A stretch of 18,986 nucleotides of DNA from CAYTCZ01 sp964436315 (GCA_964436315.1 CAYTCZ010000077.1:1-18986), one strand, 5' to 3'. Counted from the first letter of the stretch, positions 7,790-16,037 are shown. A program made the numbers and translations. The notes: a model not told the origin generated them from the sequence alone.

Positions 7790-7938
7790 TCAGACCTCGA
7801 AACGGAGGTGGAGGGGCCGGTACGCGCGAAACATGAGCCCCTTGAAGATCGGCGGCTCGGCGTGGTCGTCAAGCCGCAAACCGGGCAGGCGATCGAGTAG
7901 AGCCGCGATCGCCTCGGCGGCTTCCACCCGGGCGAGGT
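7790..7938 (-). CDS. Cytochrome P450, C-terminal fragment (left of gap)
   Basis: The minus-strand frame ending at the TGA at 7790-7792 reads LARVEAAEAIAALLDRLPGL, then an EPPIFKG-like and a final LHLRFEV segment. This is the L-helix and C-terminal tail that follows the heme-cysteine loop in bacterial P450s. The FGxGxHxCxG heme motif must lie in or beyond the adjoining N run, because the fragment begins just after it. It belongs with the fragment at 8039-8393 as one gene. P450s insert one oxygen atom into organic substrates using a redox partner; no ferredoxin or reductase gene is seen nearby. Confidence 0.7.
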
Positions 7939-8038
7939 NNNNNNNNNNNNNNNNNNNNNNNNNNNNNNNNNNNNNNNNNNNNNNNNNNNNNNNNNNNNNN
8001 NNNNNNNNNNNNNNNNNNNNNNNNNNNNNNNNNNNNNN
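7939..8038. other. Assembly gap (100 N)
   Basis: Exactly 100 N bases, the conventional length for a scaffold join of unknown size. It falls inside the P450 gene. Order and distance across it are scaffolding inference. Confidence 0.98.
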
Positions 8039-8389
8039 GTAGCGACGCGCATACGGTATTGCACGGGATTCTCGCGGCGCAACGTCTCCTCGACTAGCAA
8101 CGGGATTGCTGGAGGGCTCGGTGCTTCTCCCCCGTCAAGATGAGGAGGTTGTGCCGACCTTGGATCTCGGCGCCGCCGGAGTGATGGACGTAGGGAGTCG
8201 CGAAGGTCCCCTCGTTCCGTTCGACGAAGGAGCAGTGTTCGTAGCTCGTGACGGGCCAACCCTTCATCTCGTCGTCCCAGGCGATCGGCGCCCGCTCTCG
8301 AAGCTTTTCGAAGTGCTGGTGTGGATCGAGATCGCGCCGAGTCACGAAGCTCTCGGTTGATGCGTGCTGCCGCCGAGTCGGCCGTTCCG

Positions 8390-8393
<4 letters not shown>
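8039..8393 (-). pseudogene. Cytochrome P450, N-terminal and K-helix fragments (broken)
   Basis: The ATG at 8393 overlaps the stop of the DUF255 gene (ATGA). It opens a 99-codon frame with P450 N-terminal sequence (DPHQHFEKLRERAPIAWDD) up to the C-helix motif LTGEKHRALQQ, then stops at 8094-8096. In another frame the next bases read PLLVEETLRRENPVQYRMRVA, the K-helix with the invariant ExxR. In an intact P450 roughly 180 residues, including the oxygen-binding I-helix, separate these motifs. Here they are adjacent and out of frame, so the middle of the gene is missing at about 8100-8110. Position beside the N gap makes an assembly collapse the likeliest cause; a true deletion is the alternative. 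Confidence 0.75.
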
Positions 8394-10390
<1,997 letters not shown>

Positions 10391-10446
10391 GCATCCAGCG
10401 TATCGACCGGTGACTATGTCAGGCGGTTCGCCGGCGACCCCTGGGC

Positions 10447-11382
10447 TCAGACGATCGAGACCATCCGCTCCAGCGCGAGTCGCGCCCGATCCGCAGTCTC
10501 GGGTGAAACGGTGACGACGTACTTCCAATCACGCAGCGAGTCGCATAGGTTCTCGAGCGTGATCATCTTCATGTACTTGCAGATGGCGTCTTCGGTGACC
10601 GCCTCGAACGTCTTCTCGGGCGCCTCCTTCGAGAGCCGGTGGAGAATTCCCGTCTCCGTGGCGATGAGGAACCGACTCTTGTCAGATGAGCGCGCGAAAT
10701 TGATCATCCCCTCGGTCGAGAGGATGTGCGTGTTCCCGTTTCCGAACGCCATGCACTGACTCGCGCATCCGCACTCCGGATGAACCAGGAACTCGGCATC
10801 GGGAGCGTCCGCCTGCCAGCGCTCGATGTCGTCGGGGCGGATGCCTGCATGCACGTGACACTCACCCATCCAGATCCGCAGTTTGCGACCTGTCACCTTC
10901 TCGAGCCATAGGCCCAGGTACAGGTCCGGGAGGAAGAGAATCTCCTGGTCTGCCGGCAGCGCCTCGATCACGGCCTTGGCGTTCCCGGACGTGCAACAGT
11001 AGTCGCTCTCTGCCTTCACCTCAGCTGTCGTGTTCACGTAACTCACGACAACCGCATCGGGATTTGCTGCCTTCCACTCCCGAAGTCGGTCTGCCGTAAT
11101 GGACGCCGCCAACGAGCAGCCGGCGCCCAGGTCGGGAATCAGGACGGTCTTCTCGGGAGAGAGGATCGCTGCGGTCTCCGCCATGAAATGGACGCCGCAG
11201 AAGACGATCGCGTTTGCGTCCGTCGCGGCTGCCTCGCGAGAGAGTCCAAGCGAGTCGCCTACGTAATCCGCGATGTCCTGTACCTCCGGTACCTGGTAGT
11301 TGTGAGCCAGGATCACTGCGTCGCGCTCCTTGGCCAGAGCCCGGACTTCGTCCTGGATCCTCGAGGTTTCCGTCGCGCTCAT
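10447..11382 (-). CDS. nadA: Quinolinate synthase
   Basis: A 311-residue NadA, which condenses iminoaspartate with dihydroxyacetone phosphate to quinolinate in de novo NAD synthesis. Family motifs run in order: LAHNYQVPEVQDIADYVGDS, HFMAETA, PDLGAGCSLA, YVNTTAEVKAESDYCCTSGNA, LPDLYLG, WMGECHVH, HPECGC, STEGMI and CKYMKMITLENL. By spacing against known NadA proteins, C89, C175 and C268 should be the three ligands of the oxygen-sensitive 4Fe-4S cluster; that assignment is by analogy. The ATG overlaps the nadC stop (ATGA), so expression is coupled to nadC and probably follows the NrtR-type control proposed upstream of nadC. nadB, which supplies iminoaspartate, is not in the window. Confidence 0.97.
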   Translation of the reverse strand: MSATETSRIQDEVRALAKERDAVILAHNYQVPEVQDIADYVGDSLGLSREAAATDANAIVFCGVHFMAETAAILSPEKTVLIPDLGAGCSLAASITADRLREWKAANPDAVVVSYVNTTAEVKAESDYCCTSGNAKAVIEALPADQEILFLPDLYLGLWLEKVTGRKLRIWMGECHVHAGIRPDDIERWQADAPDAEFLVHPECGCASQCMAFGNGNTHILSTEGMINFARSSDKSRFLIATETGILHRLSKEAPEKTFEAVTEDAICKYMKMITLENLCDSLRDWKYVVTVSPETADRARLALERMVSIV

Positions 11383-12506
11383 CGGACTTCCAATGAGACG
11401 TCGAGTGACCGCGCCGATCGCGTGAGGGCACCGACCGAGATGAAGTCGACACCCGTCTCGGCGACCGCGCGGACGTTCTCGAGGGTGATTCCGCCGGACG
11501 CCTCGAGCTCGACCCGGCCGCGGGTGAGTGCGACCGCCTCAGCCATTTGCTCAGGCGCCATGTTGTCCAGCATGATCCGATCCACCGCTAGGTCGAGTGC
11601 CTCATCGAGTTCGGCGAGGTTTTCAACCTCGACTTCGATCCAAGCGTCGGGTGTCTGTCCGCGGACGCGCTCGACGGCGACGGCCAGCCCGCCTGCGAGC
11701 CGAACGTGATTCTCCTTGATCAGTGCAGCGTCGAAGAGCCCAAATCGGTGGTTCTGTCCTCCGCCACAGCGCACAGCGTATTTCTCGAGTGCGCGAAGCC
11801 GGGGTGTCGTCTTTCGCGTGTCGAGAATCACGGCGTCCGTCCCTTCGACCGCATCGACGAACCGGCGAGTCAGGCTGGCGATACCGCTCAGCCGGCCGAC
11901 GAGGTTCAAGGCGGTCCGCTCACTGCTGAGGAGCGCACGCGCTGAGCCGCCGACCGTCGCTACGACGGTCCGCGACGCCGCGAGACGGCTGCCATCGCTC
12001 AGTGACTCTTCGAATTGGAAGTCCGCGTCAAGGGCGCTGAAAGTGGCGCGCGCGACTTGAAGCCCGCAGAGCACGCCGGTTTCCTTGACCACCAGGTCTG
12101 CCGTGGCGCTGGCAGCGGCGCCGATCACGGCGTCGGTCGTCATATCGCCGGCGCCGATGTCTTCGGCCAGGGCCTCGCAGACGACGATGTCGATCTCAGC
12201 TGCGAGCGCAAAGGCCTCAGCGTGGCTTGCATCGACAACTGGCCGGTGCGAAATCAGGCCGGCTTGCTCCGGTGCGTGACTACGGGTCGGTGTCGGCTGC
12301 CCAACGGTCGCCGGCGGCTGCGCGACCGCCGCTTCGAGACCGGGGCTGCCCGCCGCATCGTCTCGACCTCGTGTCGAAGGAGAGGCGACTTTCCCAACAA
12401 CCTCTGCTGACCTTCCCAGCGGCCCTACGCTGGGGTTGTGGGTCCCCCCACCCGAGGGTAGGGGTAGGAGAGGTTGTGTGTCTTCAGGGGTTGTCGGCTT
12501 GGTCAT
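11379..12506 (-). CDS. nadC: Nicotinate-nucleotide pyrophosphorylase (quinolinate phosphoribosyltransferase) with N-terminal extension
   Basis: NadC converts quinolinate and PRPP to nicotinate mononucleotide, CO2 and pyrophosphate. The C-terminal 280 or so residues are canonical: EDIGAGDMTTDAV, the TRKTTPRLRALEKYAVRCGG region, GQNHRFGLFDAALIKENHV, IEVEVENL, DRIMLDNM, ELEASGGI and VDFISVGALT. The first 90 or so residues are an extra Pro/Gly/Ser/Thr-rich stretch of low complexity with no NadC similarity. Their codons (CTA, ACA, GTA, AGG) look less GC-biased at third positions than the rest. No in-frame ATG, GTG or TTG lies between 12506 and the conserved domain, so 12506 is taken as start although its ribosome site is poor. 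Part of this region can fold as a structured RNA. A candidate NrtR box sits 18 bases upstream. It overlaps nadA by ATGA. Confidence 0.93.
   Translation of the reverse strand: MTKPTTPEDTQPLLPLPSGGGTHNPSVGPLGRSAEVVGKVASPSTRGRDDAAGSPGLEAAVAQPPATVGQPTPTRSHAPEQAGLISHRPVVDASHAEAFALAAEIDIVVCEALAEDIGAGDMTTDAVIGAAASATADLVVKETGVLCGLQVARATFSALDADFQFEESLSDGSRLAASRTVVATVGGSARALLSSERTALNLVGRLSGIASLTRRFVDAVEGTDAVILDTRKTTPRLRALEKYAVRCGGGQNHRFGLFDAALIKENHVRLAGGLAVAVERVRGQTPDAWIEVEVENLAELDEALDLAVDRIMLDNMAPEQMAEAVALTRGRVELEASGGITLENVRAVAETGVDFISVGALTRSARSLDVSLEVR
12397..12477 (-). ncRNA. Candidate structured RNA (three-way junction) within the nadC 5' region
   Basis: On the nadC strand, ACAACCTCT (12477-12469) pairs perfectly with AGAGGTTGT (12405-12397), a 9-bp closing stem. 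Inside it lie two hairpins: GTGGG-GGGA-CCCAC (12451-12438), with a GNRA-type tetraloop, and CCCAGCG-TAGGGC-CGCTGGG (12434-12415), a 7-bp stem. Together they form a three-way junction of about 81 nt. It resembles no riboswitch I can name. It overlaps the extra N-terminal codons of nadC, and GC-rich DNA folds easily, so it may be chance. Confidence 0.35.
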
Positions 12507-12523
12507 CGAGTGCGAGGCCTGGT

Positions 12524-12550
12524 AGGTTTACGACTGATAGTCAATAACCT
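12524..12550. promoter_or_regulatory. Candidate NrtR operator, box 1 (nadC side)
   Basis: A 27-bp interrupted palindrome: AGGTT-N3-GACT-N3-AGTC-N3-AACCT, centred on 12537 and ending 18 bases before the nadC start codon. It shares outer arms and spacing with box 2. Assignment to NrtR is inferred from the linked nrtR gene; NrtR operators differ by lineage and this exact motif is not matched to a published one. Confidence 0.6.
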
Positions 12551-12567
12551 CGGTCGATGTAGTTTAG

Positions 12568-12594
12568 CGGTTCCTGTCCCATGGTCGAAAACCG
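12568..12594. promoter_or_regulatory. Candidate NrtR operator, box 2 (nicotinamidase side)
   Basis: A second 27-bp palindrome: CGGTT-N17-AACCG with inner G.CC and GG.C pairs, centred on 12581, 44 bp (about four turns) from box 1. Aligned in the same direction, both boxes fit GGTT-N3-G(A/T)C(T/C)-(G/C)AT-(A/G)GTC-(A/G)A(T/A)-AACC. Two such elements between divergent NAD genes suggest control of both directions. Confidence 0.55.
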
Positions 12595-12609
12595 TTCAGT
12601 CGTGAAGAC

Positions 12610-12638
12610 AGCGATGCGGCCCGGCGGGCCGCATCGCT
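12610..12638. repeat. Perfect 13-bp inverted repeat (hairpin)
   Basis: GCGATGCGGCCC-GGC-GGGCCGCATCGC plus one flanking A-T pair gives a 13-bp perfect stem with a 3-base loop. There is no T-run on either side. It lies upstream of the nicotinamidase-like gene, inside its presumed 5' leader. It could be an attenuator or mRNA-stabilising hairpin, a terminator of an unseen short transcript, or a protein-binding palindrome. Confidence 0.6.
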
Positions 12639-12695
12639 CATCGCGCCGAAGTGACGTCAGTCAGCGGCCGGCGGCCTCGATGGGAAAATTGCGCC

Positions 12696-13724
12696 GTGTC
12701 TAGTAGGGAACTGCCGCTTCCGCCGTTCTTTGCCCCCGACAGGGTGGGGGAGGTGTGGAGGGTTCCATACGACGAACGAGCCGATCAGGCTGAGGAATGG
12801 GCCAGGGTTCAGGGCGTGACGCCGGCCAGTTCTGACGCAACCCGAATCTGCCTCGTCGCGGTCGACGTTCAGAACACGTTCTGCATCCCGGGGTTCGAGC
12901 TCTTCGTGGGCGGCCGATCAGGCACCGGGGCAGTCGACGACACCCGGCGCCTCTGCGAGTTCATCTACCGAAATCTCGGCTCGATCACACAGATCGTCCC
13001 GACGATGGACACGCACCAGGCCATCCAGATCTTCCATCCGATCTACCTGGTGAACGACGAAGGCGAGCATCCGGCCCCGTACTCCATCGTCTCGGCAGCC
13101 GATCTCGAGGCGGGGCTCTGGCGATTCAACCCGACCGTGTCGGCGAGCCTTGACATGGATCGGGAGGAGGGGGATCGGTATCTCCTGCACTACGCGCGAA
13201 CGCTCGAAGAAGGCGGAAAGTACGGGCTCACCGTGTGGCCCTACCACTCGATGCTCGGCGGGATCGGCCATGCGCTCGTATCTGCACTCGAAGAGGCGAT
13301 CTTCTTCCACGACGTCGCCAGGGCGACCCAGGCGGAATTCCAGGTCAAAGGAAACAATCCACTCACGGAGCACTATTCAGCCCTCGGGCCGGAGGTGACG
13401 GAGGGACCAGATGGGGCGATCATCGCGGAGCGAAACACGACGTTGGTCGACAAGCTCGGAACCTACGACGCCGTGGTGATCGCCGGGCAGGCGAAGAGCC
13501 ATTGTGTCGCATGGACGATCGACGACCTCCTCGCTGACCTTCGAGAGCGGGACGACTCCCTCGCTCGACGCGTCTATTTACTCGAAGACTGCACGTCGCC
13601 GGTCGTCGTGCCGGGTGTCATCGACTACACCGACGAAGCAGACGCCGCATTTCAGCGCTTCGCCGATGCGGGAATGAACGTGGTGCGTTCCGTGGAGACG
13701 TTGGCTGACTGGCTCCGTCGATAG
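12696..13724 (+). CDS. Nicotinamidase-like (PncA-type) cysteine hydrolase, long form
   Basis: A 342-residue isochorismatase-fold hydrolase. Nicotinamidase motifs are recognisable: Asp nucleophile activator D57 (VAVDVQN), metal ligands D105-x-H107 and H184 in WPYHSMLGGIGHAL (like WPxHCVxGTxGA), catalytic Lys K218 in VKGNNPLTEHYSA, and Cys C270 in AKSHCVAWT. It would convert nicotinamide to nicotinate for NAD salvage. It is about 130 residues longer than ordinary PncA: roughly 50 come before the core, and an insertion of some 65 lies between DxH and WPxH. The GTG at 12696 is preferred because SSRELPLPPFF looks like the natural N-terminus; a GTG at 12651 would add 15 residues, and neither has a clear ribosome site. 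The NrtR gene follows 11 bases after its stop. Another amidase substrate cannot be excluded. Confidence 0.75.
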   Translation: MSSRELPLPPFFAPDRVGEVWRVPYDERADQAEEWARVQGVTPASSDATRICLVAVDVQNTFCIPGFELFVGGRSGTGAVDDTRRLCEFIYRNLGSITQIVPTMDTHQAIQIFHPIYLVNDEGEHPAPYSIVSAADLEAGLWRFNPTVSASLDMDREEGDRYLLHYARTLEEGGKYGLTVWPYHSMLGGIGHALVSALEEAIFFHDVARATQAEFQVKGNNPLTEHYSALGPEVTEGPDGAIIAERNTTLVDKLGTYDAVVIAGQAKSHCVAWTIDDLLADLRERDDSLARRVYLLEDCTSPVVVPGVIDYTDEADAAFQRFADAGMNVVRSVETLADWLRR

Positions 13725-13735
13725 CCGTGTCGAGC

Positions 13736-14422
13736 ATGTCAGACTCCTTCGTCCACGAAGCGCTCGCAACCGTGTTTCGGGTTCGGGGTCGCACGCTTCA
13801 GGTGTTGCTGTGGGAGCGTGCCCGCGAGCCGTTCCTCGGGTACTGGTCGTTGCCCGGCGGCTACTTGGATCCGGAGGAGACACTCGCGGAGTCGATCCGG
13901 CGCCACCTCGCGGCGAAGGTGGACGTTCAGGAGCTCGCACATCTCGAGCAGCTCGAGACTCGGAGCGAACCGGACCGTAACCCGACTGCCCGGCTCGTAG
14001 CGACCGCATATCTTGGTCTCGTCCCTGCTCACCACGACCCGGCGCTTCCGACTGACACGGCCTGGCACGCGGTCGACGAGCTTCCACCGACGTCTTTCGA
14101 TCACGGGGAGATCACACTGGCCGGCCGCGAGCGGCTCCGTGCAAAGTTGTCATATACGAACATCGGGTTCGCGCTTGCGCCTCCGACGTTCACGATCTCG
14201 GAGCTCCGAGATCTCTACAGCGCAGCGCTGGGCTACGGCGTCTCGGCGACCAACCTCCAGCGGATCTTCCTACGCCGGCAGGTCCTTACGAAGACCGGAG
14301 AGACGAAATCGCCCAGCAAAGCTGGCGGCCGCCCGGCCGCCGTGTATCGGTTTCGGTCTCGCGAGCTGGAAGTCACTGATCCCTTCGCGGTATTTCGACC
14401 GCCGAAAGCGACGTCGGTCTGA
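13736..14422 (+). CDS. nrtR: NrtR-family transcriptional regulator (Nudix-like effector domain plus winged helix)
   Basis: A 228-residue protein with an N-terminal Nudix fold (1-140) and a C-terminal winged-helix domain (about 148-215: FTISELRDLYSAAL, SATNLQRIFLRR, then a GGRPAAVYRF wing). This is the architecture of NrtR, the repressor of NAD genes that senses ADP-ribose or NAD. The Nudix signature is degenerate: G42-x5-E48-x7-R56 is kept, but the following REUxEExGU positions read R-H-L-A-A-K-V-D-V. The metal-binding glutamates are lost, so it should bind rather than hydrolyse. ATG 13736 is used; a GTG at 13727, three bases after the previous gene, is equally possible. It forms an operon with the nicotinamidase-like gene, opposite nadC-nadA. 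Confidence 0.88.
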   Translation: MSDSFVHEALATVFRVRGRTLQVLLWERAREPFLGYWSLPGGYLDPEETLAESIRRHLAAKVDVQELAHLEQLETRSEPDRNPTARLVATAYLGLVPAHHDPALPTDTAWHAVDELPPTSFDHGEITLAGRERLRAKLSYTNIGFALAPPTFTISELRDLYSAALGYGVSATNLQRIFLRRQVLTKTGETKSPSKAGGRPAAVYRFRSRELEVTDPFAVFRPPKATSV

Positions 14423-14445
14423 GGTCAGGCGCCTTTCGGACGGTC

Positions 14446-14991
14446 TTAGATCAGGCCGCAGCGACGGGCAGCACTCGGCCACGGATGGAAGCGGCGACCG
14501 GACTTGTGGGCTTTCTCCGCGACCCACATCTGCTCGAGCGGCGTCCAGTTATCTGCGGTTCCCTTCGTCTTGAGCAGACGTTTGCCGTAGGCCTGCTGGA
14601 AGCCCAGGCTCATTTGGAGGCCACCGTAATAACCGTTTCCAGTGTTCGCGTCCCAGGCACCTTCGTACTTGTGAATGCACCGCCAGGCTTTTCTATGTGG
14701 GGGACGCTTCGCCCGTTTCGCGGCTCTCTCTGCGCGGGACTTCCAGACGGAAAGAACGAGAAGCCGATGGGAGTCGCTGGCCGAGCGCAAGTTCGTTGTC
14801 CTGATCGGCGTGCGACGCCGGCTCATGACGTCCTGCCACCGCCACGTCTGCACTCGGTAATACTCGATCTCCGAGAGGACTTTCGTGTCCGCCGACACTA
14901 GCCCTCGGTCGAGCGGCTGCCCGGCCGGCGCTCCGACGAGCGCTGTCACGAGCGCACCGACCGTGGCGGCGATTGAGGCTGGTCCAGTCAA
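14446..14991 (-). CDS. Secreted Rpf-like transglycosylase-domain protein
   Basis: A 181-residue protein with a C-terminal transglycosylase-like (resuscitation-promoting-factor type) domain at about 101-181: WRCIHKYEG, NTGNGYYGGLQMS, WTPLEQMWVAEKAH and the terminal W-P-x-S-x-x-x-C-G-L. E110 is the expected catalytic glutamate that cleaves peptidoglycan glycan strands. The N-terminus is an Ala/Val-rich hydrophobic stretch (5-23) ending near GAPAG, a probable signal peptide though poor in basic residues. A basic linker (about 83-101) precedes the domain. The start is a TTG at 14991 supported by GGGAGGA seven bases upstream. It converges on nrtR across 23 bases. A long gene-free leader region lies upstream. 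Confidence 0.87.
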   Translation of the reverse strand: MTGPASIAATVGALVTALVGAPAGQPLDRGLVSADTKVLSEIEYYRVQTWRWQDVMSRRRTPIRTTNLRSASDSHRLLVLSVWKSRAERAAKRAKRPPHRKAWRCIHKYEGAWDANTGNGYYGGLQMSLGFQQAYGKRLLKTKGTADNWTPLEQMWVAEKAHKSGRRFHPWPSAARRCGLI

Positions 14992-15406
14992 ACACGTTCC
15001 TCCCTACGGGGGGTACAGACAGGTGTGGCTTCGAAGTCGCGATCCGGGCTCCGAGGGCCGCGAAAGTCCCGGACGCATCAATATGTCGCCGGTAAGCGGG
15101 GCACCATAGCTGCTCGGGTCGGCGGGTGCGCCGGTCGGCGTGGGGAAATCGCGCTGCGAGCGCCCAAAACCAACTGCTTCTTGGTGAACTACAAGGGGCC
15201 GCGCACCGGGCGGCCTCTCTGCTTCTCGGCCATGTCTCGATAAGCCATCGAGCGCCAGCGAAGGTTCGGGCCTAGGCTTCACCCATCGCGTTTTCCGAGT
15301 CGCTGGCTAGCTCCTCAGGGCCAGCCCGATTCCTTGTAGGCGGACGCTCTGGTTGGTCGGCTCGGCCCTGGTTGCGCTGAGACCTGGCCTGCCCTACTCT
15401 CACCTC
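14992..15406. other. Gene-poor interval upstream of the Rpf-like gene
   Basis: About 415 bases without a convincing gene. Open frames here (such as 15004-15282 minus and 15025-15243 plus) lack ribosome sites and recognisable sequence. I looked for the c-di-AMP (ydaO) riboswitch that precedes rpf genes in some actinobacteria and did not find its conserved blocks. Small hairpins exist, including GCGCT-GCG-AGCGC at 15151-15163. It may hold the leader and promoter of the Rpf-like gene. Confidence 0.5.
15372..15400 (+). promoter_or_regulatory. Candidate promoter, leaderless-type
   Basis: TTGCGC (15372-15377), a 17-base spacer and TACTCT (15395-15400), six bases before an ATG at 15407. It would drive the cupin gene and the short frame preceding it. 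Confidence 0.45.
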
Positions 15407-15472
15407 ATGTCAGACGCCGTCTCCTGGATCCGTGGATCGGCTCGGAGATCGCGGGCTACCGGATCGAGCTAG
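15407..15472 (+). pseudogene. Possible N-terminal remnant of a Ser/Thr protein kinase gene
   Basis: The ATG at 15407, right behind a promoter-like element, opens only 21 codons. In a different frame, 15427-15468 reads DPWIGSEIAGYRIE, closely like the start of many actinobacterial Ser/Thr kinases just before their Gly-rich loop. No kinase sequence follows, because the cupin ribosome site begins at once. I infer a decayed or deleted kinase whose promoter now serves the cupin gene; alternatively the match is chance and this is a 21-codon leader peptide. Confidence 0.35.
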
Positions 15473-15488
15473 AAGGGAGAAGGCGGCA

Positions 15489-15869
15489 ATGGTTGAGCCG
15501 AGGAGCGACGGAACCGACCCTGCCGGATGGGACCCAGAACTCGATGCCCTGGTGGCGGCTCCGGACAACCACACGGTCTTGTACGAAGACGAATCGATCC
15601 GAGTCGTGTCGGTAACCATTCAGCCCGGCGAGACGGAAAAGCCGCACCACCATCGCTGGCCGTCGGTGTTCGTGATCGACAGCATGGTGAAAGCGCGCGA
15701 CTTCGACGGCGAGGGGAACGAGATCCCTCTTCCGTTTCCCGAAGACTGGGATCCGCCGTTGACCGTGAGAATGATGCCTCAACCGGTTCACTACGTTCGA
15801 AACGAAGACGGGGTTCCGTTTCACGGAACACGGATCGAATTCAAGCGCGGGTTCCCATCCAAGCCGTAG
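15489..15869 (+). CDS. Small cupin-fold protein of unknown function
   Basis: A 126-residue single-domain protein that looks like a cupin (RmlC-type beta barrel). The run VSVTIQPGETEKPHHHRW matches cupin motif 1 with three consecutive histidines as likely metal ligands, and MPQPVHYVRNEDGVPFHGTRIEF matches motif 2. There is no signal peptide. The ATG at 15489 is preceded by AAGGGAGAAGG; upstream in-frame codons show no family sequence. Cupins include metal-dependent dioxygenases, isomerases and small-molecule binders, and nothing here chooses among them. It stands alone, with its own promoter-like sequence upstream. Confidence 0.8.
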   Translation: MVEPRSDGTDPAGWDPELDALVAAPDNHTVLYEDESIRVVSVTIQPGETEKPHHHRWPSVFVIDSMVKARDFDGEGNEIPLPFPEDWDPPLTVRMMPQPVHYVRNEDGVPFHGTRIEFKRGFPSKP

Positions 15870-16037
15870 CGGGACCGCGCACAAAATGGATCCTGACGAC
15901 CACCGCACTCACGGGCCGGAGAGCACAAACCCTGGGAGAGACGTCTGCGGACGGTCGTGGTTATAAACCCCCTGCGTAGTCCCAGCTTCTGAGCACGAGC
16001 AGGTACCAGCGCTAACGGCGATTGGTATCCTCGCGCC

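Noticed and set aside
10405..10420. GC-rich inverted repeat between nadA and the DUF255 gene
   Set aside because: The TCGCCGGCGA core is too short and too close to random expectation in this base composition to call a terminator.
12555..12600. tRNA-like string (TAGTTTAGCGGTT resembling a D arm)
   Set aside because: No acceptor stem, anticodon stem or T arm can be completed; the stretch is better explained by the box 2 palindrome.
15025..15243. 72-codon plus-strand open frame
   Set aside because: GTG start without a ribosome site, unusual composition and no family resemblance; it lies in the presumed leader of the opposite-strand gene.
14992..15260. c-di-AMP (ydaO) riboswitch upstream of the Rpf-like gene
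   Set aside because: Expected from knowledge of actinobacterial rpf leaders, but none of the conserved blocks is recognisable on the minus strand.
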